Of a stretch of DNA of 64,000 nucleotides, positions 11,183 to 21,485 are shown piece after piece; the first letter of the stretch is position 1; every line of letters starts with the position of its first letter. The notes below the pieces were generated by a model. That model was not told the origin of the DNA. It did not search any database and was given only the letters and a program-made list of their open reading frames with translations. This stretch comes from Plectosphaerella cucumerina (lineage: Eukaryota; Ascomycota; Sordariomycetes; Glomerellales; Plectosphaerellaceae). A program made the translations under genes and the position numbers. The stretch is from the NCBI GenBank assembly GCA_020746995.1, contig JAGPXD010000006.1, positions 62,001 to 126,000 of the forward strand, read 5' to 3'.

Positions 11183-13780
11183 ATGGCCGTCCGATACTCG
11201 GCAGAGTTTCTTCTACATCTGCGGGAATCGCCGCTATGCACGAGACCGAATAACCTCCCTCCGCTGGAGGAATGGATGGGGTGAGCCATACAGCCACCCA
11301 CAACGCCGCCGTCCAGAATGGCTTAACACATGTACATGGCTGACCTTTCACCTCCAGCCCCCCTCCCGAGCCTGCAGCACGTACCCAGACCAAGACCAAC
11401 CCGGAAAGAAGACATCACGACAACCTTTCTTTCGACTCGACCAACAGGAGACCCGGTCTTGACCGCCATGTCTCTCGAAACAGCGCAAGTCAGTCGAACC
11501 CATTCCTCAGACCATACACGTGTCTGGCTCTTCGCTAACATTGCTGTTGTAGACCCCGACGACATCATTCTTGGCCCGCCCCGAACATCATTCGCTTCGT
11601 CAGGTGGACTGCGGAACGCCAGTGGCCGATCCTTCGACGCAGACAAGGATGGCAAAGACGGCGACCGCCTCAACTTCCGCCGCAACGGCGACGGAGAGAG
11701 CAATGACCGATTCCGAGACTCTCGAGGCGCTCTCAACTTTGGCGGCCGACGCCGCGACAACGCCGACCAGGATAACGAGGGCTGGAGCACCGTAAAGCCT
11801 CGCAAGAGCTTCGGTACTGAGGGCGCCGAGCGCTTCCAGGGTCGCATGGGTGGCGACCGCATCCCCCTCGACCGCAAGCCGCGTGACCGCGACGACCAGC
11901 GTGAGAAGCCCCAGCGTGGTGGCGCCGATGCCGAAGAGGCAGAGGGACGGACCCGCAACGGCTTGCTTAGGGGCAAGTCGGAACCATGGTTCAAGAACGA
12001 GACCGTCGAGAAGCCTCAACTCACGAATCGGGAGCGCATAGACCGCGCCAAGAGCTGGAGGGATCGCGACAACAAGGACGCCGATACGTTTGACAACAAC
12101 CACGGTCACGACCGTGGCGATCGCAACGACCGAAACGACAGGGGCGACCGCAACAACGACCGCAACTCTGGCCGGAGTGGACAGGATCGTCGGTGGGACC
12201 GTGATCATCGTTCCGAGCGGGAGCCCGAGTGGGTGATGGAAGAGCCCAGCCATAAGGCAGGTGGACACACCGAGGAGGACTTCAAGAAGTTCATGGAGAG
12301 CATGAAGGCTGGCAAGGCCGCGGCTGCGGCTTCCGATGACAAGTCCACACCCCTCGCCCAGCTTGAGGCCAATATCAAGTCTCAGCAACCCGCAGTCGCG
12401 TCTGCGCCTGCCGCCGATTCTGGACCTGACAAGTTCTTCATGGCTTTTGCCGACAAGGCCATTCTCAATGTTGGGTCACCCGGCGCCGAGCCTGCCGACA
12501 AGGAGCCGACCCCGAAGCCCAGCAAGTCTGGCGGTGCCAAGTCGTCCAGGTTCACGTCCTTCTTCAGCGCGCCTCCCCACGAGGAGATGTCCGCGCCACC
12601 CCCTCAGCAGCACCAGGAGCCGCCGCCAAACCCTCTGGCTGCGCTGATGGGTGGCGCGGGAGCTGGCGCATCTCAAGGTGGTGATAATGAGAGGCAGGCA
12701 TTCCAGGTCCTTCTGCAGAAGCTTCAGCGCTCCAACATCAGTACGCCACCTGCGCAGCAACCTTTCTCTCAGCCCCAGCAGTACACCCCATCTCACGAGC
12801 AGTCCCCCTCCGGCCCTGTTCGATCTCCCGGCGGGTTCCCCCAATTCGGTCCCCCAGAGCCTCGCAACGATCCTCGCATTGATCCTCGCATCGACCCCCG
12901 AATGGACCCCCGCATCGACCCTCGCATGCCGCACATGCAAGACATGCATGCTCAGCGGCCCATCCTGCATCACCAGCCTGTCTCTCACCAGGATAAGCTG
13001 CTCCAAGATCTGGTCGAGCGTCAACGGCATCAGGCGGCGGCTCAGGGCCCAGGAAGGACGGAAGCTAACCGTAACACGGAGTTCCTGATGAACCTGATGA
13101 AGTCCCAGCCGGAGCCGGTGCGAACAGAGCAGATGATGATCCGCATGCACCAGCAGAGGACCCATTCCATCTCTCAGATGCAGGATCGCGAGCCCGACTT
13201 TGCTGGCCCTGGTGGACGAGGCCCCCAGGGTCCCATGCACGGACAGCCTCCCCCGGGTTTCCTGGACGAGCAATTCCGCCGCTCTGAACCTGAGCCTCGC
13301 CAGCAGCCCACGCAGATTCTGCAGCGGCCCATTCCGCCGCCTGGTCTCGACCAGATGAACCCGAACTGGATGCCGCAAGTTGGAGGCCCGATACCGCCTC
13401 AGCAACGTAACATGGGAATTCCCCCGGGCCTGGCTGGTGGTCCTGGAGGTCCTGGCGCACCCGGCGGCCACGCTGGCCCCGGCGGCCCCGGCGGCCCTGT
13501 CCGAAACCATCCCGGCATGCCCGGCATGTTCCCTCCGGGCCCCAACTTCCCTCCCGGCGCGGCCTTCCCGCCCCCCGAGAACATGGCTGGCCCTCCCCCG
13601 CGCGGCATGCAGCCGCCCCCAGGCTTCTTCGGCGGCCCACCGCCTCCTGGCTTCATGGGACCTCCTGGTATGGGCGGGCCCGGCTTCGGCGGTCCTGGCC
13701 CAGATGGCCCGGGATTCCCGTTTGACGGACGAGGCATGCCTCCTCCTCCTGGTGCGGCCCAAGCTTTCCGCCGCCAGTAA
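11183..13780 (+). CDS. Low-complexity protein with N-terminal eIF4E-binding motif (4E-T/Eap1-like)
   Basis: Predicted translation regulator or P-body component. Exons 11183-11280, 11358-11488 and 11553-13780 give 818 residues. The protein opens MAVRYSAEFLLHLRESPL: Y5, L10 and L11 fit the YxxxxL-hydrophobic motif used by 4E-BPs, Eap1 and 4E-T to bind eIF4E. The motif is in exon 1, followed by an LPPLEEWMG element. Exon 3 encodes an Arg/Asp-rich region (about 80-330), a short EEDFKKFMESMKAG segment, Gln/Pro-rich sequence, a tandem DPRI/DPRM run, and a Gly-Pro-Met-Phe-rich C-terminus reminiscent of phase-separating proteins. The ATG of exon 1 was chosen because it brings in the motif and both introns close in frame. 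The functional label rests on the motif and architecture, not on a globular domain. Ordinary low-complexity RNA-binding protein is the alternative. Confidence 0.72.
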
Positions 13781-14588
13781 GATTTGGGCTCAGCCCAGTC
13801 TAAGAAGGGTTGTGTCGGCGACATGACCAGTTCATAAACCGGCTCCATGCCGACGAAAACGAGACATGACGTCGAAAGCCATGTGTGCCAGTTTTTTTCA
13901 CTCCTCGAGCTGGCCGCCAAATCTAAATAAATGGCCTCCGTTCTCTCGCAAGGCCTCTTCACCTCTTTATCCGGAACCTGCTGCATGGCGTGTTGGGCGG
14001 GAGGAGAACCGGTCGTCATCGTGCAGTGTGCTCTTTTATGTACAAAACCCAGACAAGCCCTCGGACAGGGGTGAAACCGAAACACAGCAAAGCGGATGCT
14101 CTACTCCTGAGCCTCCCCCTTTTGCTTGCTCTCGATCACCGCGGCAAGGTGACTTTTATCTAACTCTATGTGGACGGACACACTCTGTGTTGGGATGATG
14201 GGAACGGATCTTGGGGCCATGAAAGGCGGTGGGAGGCAGGTGGGCGGGATCTTGGTCAGCCATAGGAATGATGAAATGACTTGGCAATTTGATGTTCAAA
14301 CTTGTGATGAAGATGGATCTGGACATTTGACAAGACGAAGTGATGGAGCATGATGGATGGATGGTACTATATTTTATATAGATCTGTAGCCCAGCTACAC
14401 TGCCCCCTTGTTGGGCGGACCCAGGGAGCGGCAGGTTTTGTAGATCCAATGCTGCACCCCGGCGTGCAAAAGCCGGCAGAGGAAGAACGAGAAATGAACA
14501 CCCGGAACGCCGCGCTCTGCACCAACACTTGAAATCAGACGACGGCTGAGAGCCCCCTCCCACTACACCCACGACAACCTCGCGCGGT
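13781..14588. other. Convergent 3' region
   Basis: Tail-to-tail spacer of about 800 bp holding the 3' UTRs of the plus-strand gene ending at 13780 and of minus-strand SEC1. It contains AT-rich stretches (for example 14365-14385) and a short GATG repeat near 14340-14360. No gene seen. Confidence 0.4.
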
Positions 14589-16943
14589 CTACCGCTTAAT
14601 TCCCAGGAAGTTGCGCTTCTTCTTCTCCTTCTCGAGCTTGTGCGGCTTGCCGCCGGCGGCCGGAGGCGGGGTCGGTGCGGCTGCGGGCCACTCGCTGCCG
14701 CCCTTGTTGGGAACCTGCGGCGGCGGGCGAGGGGCACCGTTGTTGATGGACATGCCGGCCATCTGGGCCGTAGGCGGGACAGCGCCGCCGGGACGGGCAG
14801 GCATGCCGGCACCAGAGGGAGAGGGCCGGTGTGCGCCGCCGGGGGGTCGAGGACCGCCAGCGGCTTGCATGGGCGGCTTGGCCTGGGGCGGCGGTGGAGG
14901 CCGCTCGTTGATCCAGTCGGGGGCGCGGGGCTTGGGGCGGGTGACGGGGAGGTCGAGGCGGCGCTCGTCCTTTGCGAGGTCGCGGAGCTGGCGGACGAAG
15001 AGGCTGGGGGAGATCATGTGAGATGTGACGAGGAAGACGTCCTTGCCGCGGGCCTCGCCGACGTCGTGGCAAACGCGGTTCTCGCTGAAAGTTGCACCGC
15101 CGGCGACGAAGACGATGAGGCGCTGGCGGTTCTCGGGGGGGCGGCGGCCCTGGGCAGCCCAGTTGGGACGGCCGGCTCGGAGGGAGCCTTGCTGGGCGGC
15201 GATGAGGTCCTCGTTGGGGTCCATGGGAGGCTTCTGGTAGGGGAAGATCGTCTGGTCGAGGGTGCCGCGGGCGAGGTCCTCAAGGAGGGCCTGCATGGCG
15301 GGCTCGAAGCGGGAGAGGGCGTATTCCTCGTTGCCGGCGACGTCCTTTGTATTCTTGGGGAAGAGGGGCGGGGTTGGCTGGCGGACCTCCTTCAGGGCGC
15401 GGGTGACGTGGCCGCCGAGCATGGCGAGGTTGGCGACGACCTCTGCGTCGTCAACAGGAAGGTCGGCGTGGGCGAGAAGAATCTTGACGTCGTTGGGGAT
15501 AACGCCTTCGCGGTGCAGGATGTAGAGAACGATAAGGCGGAGGCGGTCCCCGGGGGTAACAGTCTCCGAGTCGAGGAGGCGGACGACCTGGTCGAGGGTG
15601 TTCTTTGCGCGGCGGTTCTCCTCGTCCATGCCGGTGGCGAGCGTCTGCTCGACCGAGGCAATTTCTGGCAGGTTGCGGCTGGTGAAGAGGTCCATGGCGT
15701 CGCCGGCCATGCTCATGTGGAGTGAGTAGGCCTGCTTCATCTCCATGAACTCGCGCATGCCGCCCATCATCTCGCGCAGCTGACTGACGGACGTCTTTGC
15801 GCCGGGGTCGTCGCGGAACTGGGGGTGGTCGTCAAGGAACTTTCGGAAGTCGGCGCCGAGCTTCTCGATGGTGTCCTTCATGTGGATGTGGCGGTTGGTG
15901 ACCCAGACCTTGTCGCGGTCGGTGAGCTCATAGTCGACTTCCTCCTCGTCCTCCTGGCCCTTGTTGGTGATGGTACGGTACATAACCTGGTCGCCCTCGC
16001 GGATGGGCAGGAGGTCGTGAGCCATGGCCTCGTAGGTGAACTCGTGCACGAAGGGCGCGGTGAGGTCCATGGACCGGTCTGTGATGACGAGGGTGCCCTG
16101 AGGGCGGGACGTTTGTGGTGGGAAGTCGCGGTTGAACTGGGCGTACTGGTCCAGCTCCTCTTGCACGAAGCGGGCGAGGTGCATGGATAGAACGCTGGCT
16201 TCGTGGACCGCGTTTCGAGGGGCATAGTATCGTACTTTGGGGTATTCGCCGAGCGTGACGCACACACCGGTGATCTGGGAGGGGATTTTAGTGGTAGGCA
16301 GCGAGGAAGAGGCGAAGAGGCCTCACCTTCTGGGCTAGGAGCTGAAGATGGTCCCGCACGAGGTTGTTGCAGCCGGGGTGATACAGTATCGGGAAGCTCC
16401 AGGGGTCGCGGAAGGTGACGAGGTGCGACTGGCGCGGGAAGAAGTCGACGGTCAGGGTCTCGAAGCCTGCGATGCGGCGCGCCCCGGGGGATGCGTCCAG
16501 ACGGCGACGCAGTTGAGGCTCGAGAACACCGGTCCATACGAGGTAGAAGCTGCGGTACCGCTGGCGATCGAGGTCGGCGAGGAGGCAGTCGAGGATATGT
16601 GGCAGGGGCGAGAGGAGGTACATAGCGTCCATCTCTGGTTCGGGCTCGCGGCGCTTCTCGATGGAGTAGATGCTCGTGACATTGAGGGAGAGGATCTCAT
16701 CTTCTTCGACGACATTGTCCAGGATTTTTCTCGAGGCTTCGTCTGTGAGGAGGACTTTCCACTGGGGGAGGGGTGTTAGTGGGAGTTGGGAAGGGGGAGA
16801 GGAGGAGGGGAGCTTACGTCGCCGCGGTTGACTCTCTTGACGGTGTCGATGAAGACTTGGGGGGAATGTCAGCCTGCGCCGGAGGAGAACGAGGGTTGCC
16901 GGGGCTTACCATCATGCTGCTCCTGGATGATTGAAGCGCCCAT
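14589..16943 (-). CDS. SEC1: Sec1/Munc18 family exocytosis protein
   Basis: SM protein that binds the plasma-membrane syntaxin/SNARE complex and promotes fusion of secretory vesicles at growth sites. Minus-strand exons 16943-16910, 16855-16818, 16761-16327 and 16274-14589 give 730 residues. The start, MGASIIQEQHDVFIDTV, is assembled across the first intron. It leads into the typical WKVLLTDEASRKILDN and the PMDAMYLLSP-like segment EMDAMYLLSP. The central domain has the SM-family LVITDRSMDLTAPFVHEFTYE motif, then DDHPQF. The last 130 or so residues are Pro/Gly-rich with a basic end (KKKRNFLGIKR), an extension common in filamentous ascomycete Sec1 proteins. All four exon junctions keep frame. 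Assignment to Sec1 rather than Sly1, Vps33 or Vps45 rests on overall resemblance and is strong. Confidence 0.93.
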
Positions 16944-17525
16944 TGTGGCAGGGGAGCCTCGCTGGGCCAGGCGCTCTGCAGTGGTGATGCTTGGGGAGGG
17001 TTGGTTGTTGGCTGGTGGCGGGGTTGGCGAGCTGGGTTCCGGATTGGCGTTGCGCTCTCTCTCTCCGGAGCTGCGTCGGTGTTGCGTACGTGCGTATTCT
17101 GCTGTGTTTTGCCTGAGGACCGACGGGGCGGGTTATATGTATAGGTGCAAGCAGCAGAGGAGACAGCAAAGCGAGAGAGGAGGGCCGTGACCTGGGCCAA
17201 GTTGGAGGTTCGGCGGGGTTTCAAGATGAGCCGACGGGCACGAGCATGGAGCAGCGTTGGAGCTGTGCGGCGGACCGCGGGCGGTGGGGCCTCGCCTTGG
17301 GCCACGGCGGCTTTAATGCGCCGGCATCCACGGCGCTTCAGGCCTGTCAAGCCTGTGAGGTGACCTCACTGGGTGCGCATCACCATGTTATCGTGATGAC
17401 TCAGCACCCAATCCGGACAACCAAACTTGGGCAGCACCTTCAGTTCAGGTGAGGAGATGCTCACGCTCAGATTTGTCGAAACATCAGTCTTATTGCTAGG
17501 TATGGAAACCATCATCATGCCCAGG
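16944..17525. other. SEC1 upstream region
   Basis: About 580 bp between the SEC1 start and the 3' end of the G-patch gene, both on the minus strand. It holds the SEC1 promoter and leader. A long open frame continues upstream on the minus strand but has no recognisable content. No TATA box is evident. Confidence 0.35.
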
Positions 17526-18242
17526 TCACCCCCGTCCCAGATATCGCTGTAAATCATCGCTCCCGTAAAACATATCCTTCAAGCGGTCGGCCTTCTTCTT
17601 TTCCGCCTCAGCTTTAGCCTTTCGTTGCTTCGCGTCGAGCTGCTTCGGCTTCTTCTCCACCACCCGCTCCTTGACATGCTTCGGTACCTCCAACCCCAGA
17701 CCCAGCTTGTCGTCCTTGGGCTTAGGCTTCAGCGGATACTGCATGCCTTGTTTGGCGGCGCCCAGACCCTGGCGAGCGTCCGGATCCCAGCCGTATGAAG
17801 AGAGGTAGGCAAGGCCCATGCGTGACCTGTCGAGAGCTGATGGCGGGTGTGAGTGCGTGACGCACACCTGGTGGGCGATGGATGCGTCGTGTTTCTGTTT
17901 AGGGGTAGCCTTCTTCTTGCCGCCTGCGGTGTCGGTGCTGTTGCCCTCGTTCAACGTTTCCAAGGCCTCATCTTCCGTCACTGGCAGGTTGCAGACGGCG
18001 CACACCTGGGGCGAGTTCGGGGGCGGTTCTGTCTTGGCCCGCTTCTCCTCTGGAAGAACGAGGCTGAGGTAGAAATCGGCGACTGAGGAGCCATTTTCGT
18101 TCTCCTTGGTTGCCGGTATCGTTCTGAGGTCCGCATCGGATGCCCTCACAAAGTCGATGCGCTTGCGCTTGAGACCCGAGCCGAAGGCCCGTTTTTGCTC
18201 GAGAGGGATCTCAAAATCTTTGCCATAGTCGTCTTCCTCCAT
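17526..18242 (-). CDS. G-patch domain protein
   Basis: Single-exon gene of 238 residues. A Cys pair, CAVCNLPV, occurs near residue 90. The central region contains SRMGLAYLSSYGWDPDARQGLG, a glycine-patterned G-patch-like element with the GLG and a following basic segment. The C-terminal quarter is Lys/Ala-rich and probably helical (KERVVEKKPKQLDAKQ) and ends in DMFYGSDDLQRYLGRG. G-patch proteins usually bind RNA or stimulate DEAH helicases; the layout resembles small fungal relatives of GPANK1. The start MEEDDYGKDFEIPLEQKRAF was preferred over an in-frame ATG at 18341 because it opens the conserved-looking acidic/basic segment. The divergent neighbour SDR shares its 461 bp promoter region. The cellular role is not known from sequence. 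Confidence 0.8.
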   Translation of the reverse strand: MEEDDYGKDFEIPLEQKRAFGSGLKRKRIDFVRASDADLRTIPATKENENGSSVADFYLSLVLPEEKRAKTEPPPNSPQVCAVCNLPVTEDEALETLNEGNSTDTAGGKKKATPKQKHDASIAHQVCVTHSHPPSALDRSRMGLAYLSSYGWDPDARQGLGAAKQGMQYPLKPKPKDDKLGLGLEVPKHVKERVVEKKPKQLDAKQRKAKAEAEKKKADRLKDMFYGSDDLQRYLGRG

Positions 18243-18703
18243 GGCTGTGGTGAGTTGACGGGTTTGAGAGGTGAGTCCTCGAGGAAGCCCTCGGCACCGG
18301 CTGGTGATGTTGGAAGAATGAGGCCGCTCAAGGCAGCACATCCAGCCCAGAGTTCCAAGTCAACTGGTCCAGAGTCCTCGGGCTTAACGACACCCCGCGC
18401 CACCCGCTAAAGATGCACACGCCCCCCTGATTTTAGCATCCACCCCACTGACTGAACCCCTCGACGTCGTGCCTTCCAGAGCCCTGCCCCTGGATGCTGA
18501 CGCAGCTGTCGTTCCTTCCAACCGTCAAAATCCCATGTCAAACTGAATCCAGATCAGAGCTTCACCATCCCCCGAAGCCTCAAGCGCCATATTCCTCGAG
18601 CCCCTTTTCGAGTACATCCCCTCGACCGAACCCGACACATCCCATCTCCAGCATGTCGCACCAGTCGTCATAATCCTTCTCCGACCTCCACCCACCGCCC
18701 ACG
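18243..18703. promoter_or_regulatory. Bidirectional promoter region: G-patch gene and SDR gene
   Basis: A 461 bp spacer between two divergent starts (18242 minus, 18704 plus). C-rich near the SDR start; no TATA box or recognisable operator seen. It must serve both genes. Confidence 0.45.
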
Positions 18704-19996
18704 ATGCTCCAAGTCGCCTACTTCTGGATCACCCAGGGTCCCCCGACGTTGCTCCGGAACAACTTCTGGCTGTTGCTCAAGGCAGCGGTGACGATTTTCA
18801 CAATATGGCTCGTCAAGACGTGGAGCGCCGGCGCCACCACCCGCGCAGAGCGCAAGATGCACGGAAGAGTCGTCATGGTCACAGGCGGAACGACCGGCAT
18901 AGGGGCCCAGGTCGTCTATGAACTGGCCAAGCGCGGCGCCCAGGTCATCCTGTTGACGCGCACGCCCGTCGGCGACCCGTACATGGTCGATTACATCAAC
19001 GAGCTGCGCGAGACCACGGAGAACCACCTCATCTACGCCGAGCAGGTCGACCTCACGTCCCTGCACAGCATCCGCCAATTCGCGACAAAGTGGATCGACA
19101 ACGCGCCCCCGAGGCGCCTCGACACCGTCATTCTCAATGCTGCCACCATGACGTCTCCGGGTTCTCCGATGAAGAAGACGAGCGAGGGAATTGAGGAGAC
19201 CTGGATGGTCAACTTCCTTGCAAACTTCCACCTACTCGGCATCCTCAGCCCCGCTCTGCGCGTACAGCCGTTCGATCGGGATGTCCGGGTCATCATCACG
19301 ACATGCGCCTCGTACATCGGCTCACCGCCGCTGTCGGATCCCTTTGGGGACAAGAGCTGGTCACCAGGCAAGGCCTACAAGAGGAGCAAGCTGGCGCTCA
19401 TGACGTTTGGGCTGGCCTTCCAGAAGCATCTGGACGCCTACAAGAGACCCGATGGACTGCCCATGACCTCGCGCGTCATCTTCGTCGACCCGGGCTACAC
19501 CAGGACGCCAGGCATGCGCCGCTGGCTCACACGCGGCTCCTTGTGGGGGCTCTTCCTTTACCTCGTCAGCTACCCCCTCCCGTGGCTGTTCCTCAAGAGC
19601 CCCGCGCAGGGCGCGCAGTCGATCCTCCACGCCGTCATGGAGGGCGAGCTGGTGCGCGGTCCCGGTGGCAAGCTGATCAAGGAGTGTATGGAGGTCGACT
19701 TTGCCCGCAAGGACGTGCGTGACGAGGAGGAGGCCAAGAAGCTCTGGGAAGACAGCGACAAGCTGATCGAGAAGACGGAGAAGGAGCAGGCCATCATCAG
19801 GGCCAGGAAGAAGAAGGAGGCGGAGCAGAAGGCCAAAAGGGACCAGGAGGCTGCTCAGGTTGAGGAGGTCGATGAGCTTGTGGCATCCATCAAGAAGGGC
19901 AAGCAGGCGCAAAAAGAGAAGGAGAAGCAGAAGGAAAAGGACAAGGCGACAGAAAAGGGGAAGAAGGGAAAGAAGAGCAGAAAGGCTGATGCATGA
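18704..19996 (+). CDS. Membrane-anchored short-chain dehydrogenase/reductase
   Basis: NAD(P)-dependent oxidoreductase, single exon, 430 residues. A hydrophobic segment at about 21-38 probably anchors it in the ER or lipid-droplet membrane. The Rossmann dinucleotide loop TGGTTGIG is at 60-67, an NAAT version of the NNAG motif follows near 145, and the catalytic YKRSK (Y225, K229) is present. A PGYTRTPGMRRW substrate-side loop follows, then a second hydrophobic stretch near 280-300. The last 90 residues are an unusual Lys/Glu-rich, coiled-coil-like tail ending in a polybasic run. The layout recalls the yeast Env9/RDH-type lipid-droplet reductases; that match is from memory and the substrate is unknown. 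The gene converges on the carrier gene with 79 bp between stop codons. Confidence 0.85.
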   Translation: MLQVAYFWITQGPPTLLRNNFWLLLKAAVTIFTIWLVKTWSAGATTRAERKMHGRVVMVTGGTTGIGAQVVYELAKRGAQVILLTRTPVGDPYMVDYINELRETTENHLIYAEQVDLTSLHSIRQFATKWIDNAPPRRLDTVILNAATMTSPGSPMKKTSEGIEETWMVNFLANFHLLGILSPALRVQPFDRDVRVIITTCASYIGSPPLSDPFGDKSWSPGKAYKRSKLALMTFGLAFQKHLDAYKRPDGLPMTSRVIFVDPGYTRTPGMRRWLTRGSLWGLFLYLVSYPLPWLFLKSPAQGAQSILHAVMEGELVRGPGGKLIKECMEVDFARKDVRDEEEAKKLWEDSDKLIEKTEKEQAIIRARKKKEAEQKAKRDQEAAQVEEVDELVASIKKGKQAQKEKEKQKEKDKATEKGKKGKKSRKADA

Positions 19997-20075
19997 TCTA
20001 CAGCTAGAGGGGAATATTCATACCAAGTCTACGACGCCCAACGCCTTACCCCAAATACATGTCTCTGTGCGAGTC

Positions 20076-21485
20076 CTAGTTGAGTAGAATATCATATCCG
20101 TCCTGGTTGATGCGGACCTCGTCGCCCTTGAGCCCGTACTTCCGCCTGAAGAGCTCGAAAATGATGAGTCCGGCGCTCGTGCTGGGCACCTGGCGGATCG
20201 TGTTCCACCAGAAGCCCCGGTAGAGCCAGTTGCGCATGGAGCGACCCTCGGCTGCCGCGCTGGAAGCACAGTGCGCCCATGTCGCCTGATAGGCGCGGTA
20301 GTACATCCTGAACATGCGCCAGCTGTGTCTCTGCGGCTGGCCTTGACTTGTGCCGGCAGCGGCCTCCTTTCCGAGGCCGGCCCTGCTGGCTCTGAGGCGG
20401 GCGGCCTTCTCGTCAATCTCCTCGAGGCGGTCCCAGTGCTCGACTTGGAAGTGCGTCAGGGGATGTAGCACGACTTGTTGTGTGAAGGAGGCGGTGACGC
20501 CGGCCAGGAGGAGAAACATGGGCTCGATGGAGTAGTGAGGGCGAATGACGACTGGGCTGTCTGCATCAGCGACTCGGGCGGGAGGCCGCCGGGTGGCCAG
20601 CAGGTTGACGATGTCCTCGTTGAGATCTCCATAGTACCAGGTCACAAACCGGTAGTAACCCTGGGCCTTGACATATTCAAAAGCCGAGAAGAAGATAGCG
20701 CTTCCAAGGCTGTCCTTAAGCAGAGATAGGCCGTACCCAGCGAAGATGCCACGCATGCCAATCTCACGCAGCTTCTCGGCGCTAAAAGCCCACATGCTCC
20801 GAGGCTTCCCGCCGTCAGTGGGCATGATGTCGCGGTGGTCGAAGCGGGCCTGGATAGCATCGAGGGGCGCAGCAACAAGGCTCTGCAGGCCACCGGCTAG
20901 GAGACCCGCGGCAAAGGTGTGTACGGGAGAGGGAGGGGGGTAGACAGTCCTGGTGGCCTTGGAGCTCTCCTCGTGAAAGCGGCCCAGGATCTGCAGGTAA
21001 CTCGTGTACAAGACGGCGCCAACGCCAACGTTGGCGATGAGAGGGGGTAGGATCTGATGCGGGATGACACCCCAGCCGTAGTGGCGGACGGCAGAAGTGA
21101 CAACTCCCGGAGTCGTACCGCGAACCCAAGTCGATGCGGCTTGGAGGCTGGAACGCAGGCGCGATGACGATGAGGAGGAGGAGGCAAGGAGTTGGCGCTC
21201 GGCGGCTTGGGCTTGATGGACGGTGCGGGCCCAGGCGAGGTAGTCGACGCGGGTGCGGAAAAAGGCCTTGACGGGGGCGCGGAAGTAGAAAGCTATGGCC
21301 TGGGCGCTGAGAGCGCGGACGCCGGCGGCCGAGGCAGCGGTTGCGGCGTTGGTGCGCGGGTGCTTGTCCGGCATGGCATCGGCTGGGACGGCCGGGAGGA
21401 TGCCGGTTATGGGCGCCGTGCCGGGGGTCATGCCCGGGGGAAGGTCGAAGTCTGATAGGTCGTCATGGCCGCGACGGGGAGACAT
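20076..21485 (-). CDS. Atypical mitochondrial carrier family protein
   Basis: Single-exon, 469 residues, longer than the roughly 300 of standard carriers. The first 130 or so residues are Ala/Ser/Arg-rich. Carrier-like repeats follow: AGLLAGGLQSLVAAPLDAIQARF (P207-L-D-A-I-Q) and MRGIFAGYGLSLLKDSLGSAIFF, then VTASFTQQVVLHPLTHFQ and a final WLYRGFWWNTIRQVPSTSAGLIIFELFRRKYG. The repeat geometry matches the mitochondrial carrier superfamily, but the PX(D/E)XX(K/R) signatures are degenerate: Q replaces the basic residue, and PLTHFQ lacks the acidic one. The membrane and substrate are therefore uncertain. It is probably an inner- or outer-membrane carrier derivative. Its start is divergent from the giant CorA-like gene. 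Confidence 0.8.
   Translation of the reverse strand: MSPRRGHDDLSDFDLPPGMTPGTAPITGILPAVPADAMPDKHPRTNAATAASAAGVRALSAQAIAFYFRAPVKAFFRTRVDYLAWARTVHQAQAAERQLLASSSSSSSRLRSSLQAASTWVRGTTPGVVTSAVRHYGWGVIPHQILPPLIANVGVGAVLYTSYLQILGRFHEESSKATRTVYPPPSPVHTFAAGLLAGGLQSLVAAPLDAIQARFDHRDIMPTDGGKPRSMWAFSAEKLREIGMRGIFAGYGLSLLKDSLGSAIFFSAFEYVKAQGYYRFVTWYYGDLNEDIVNLLATRRPPARVADADSPVVIRPHYSIEPMFLLLAGVTASFTQQVVLHPLTHFQVEHWDRLEEIDEKAARLRASRAGLGKEAAAGTSQGQPQRHSWRMFRMYYRAYQATWAHCASSAAAEGRSMRNWLYRGFWWNTIRQVPSTSAGLIIFELFRRKYGLKGDEVRINQDGYDILLN

Noticed and set aside
12476..13762. A 428-codon minus-strand frame over the 4E-motif gene
   Set aside because: Arg/Ala/Leu-rich shadow of the Gly/Pro-rich sense frame; the sense gene has coherent introns and motif.
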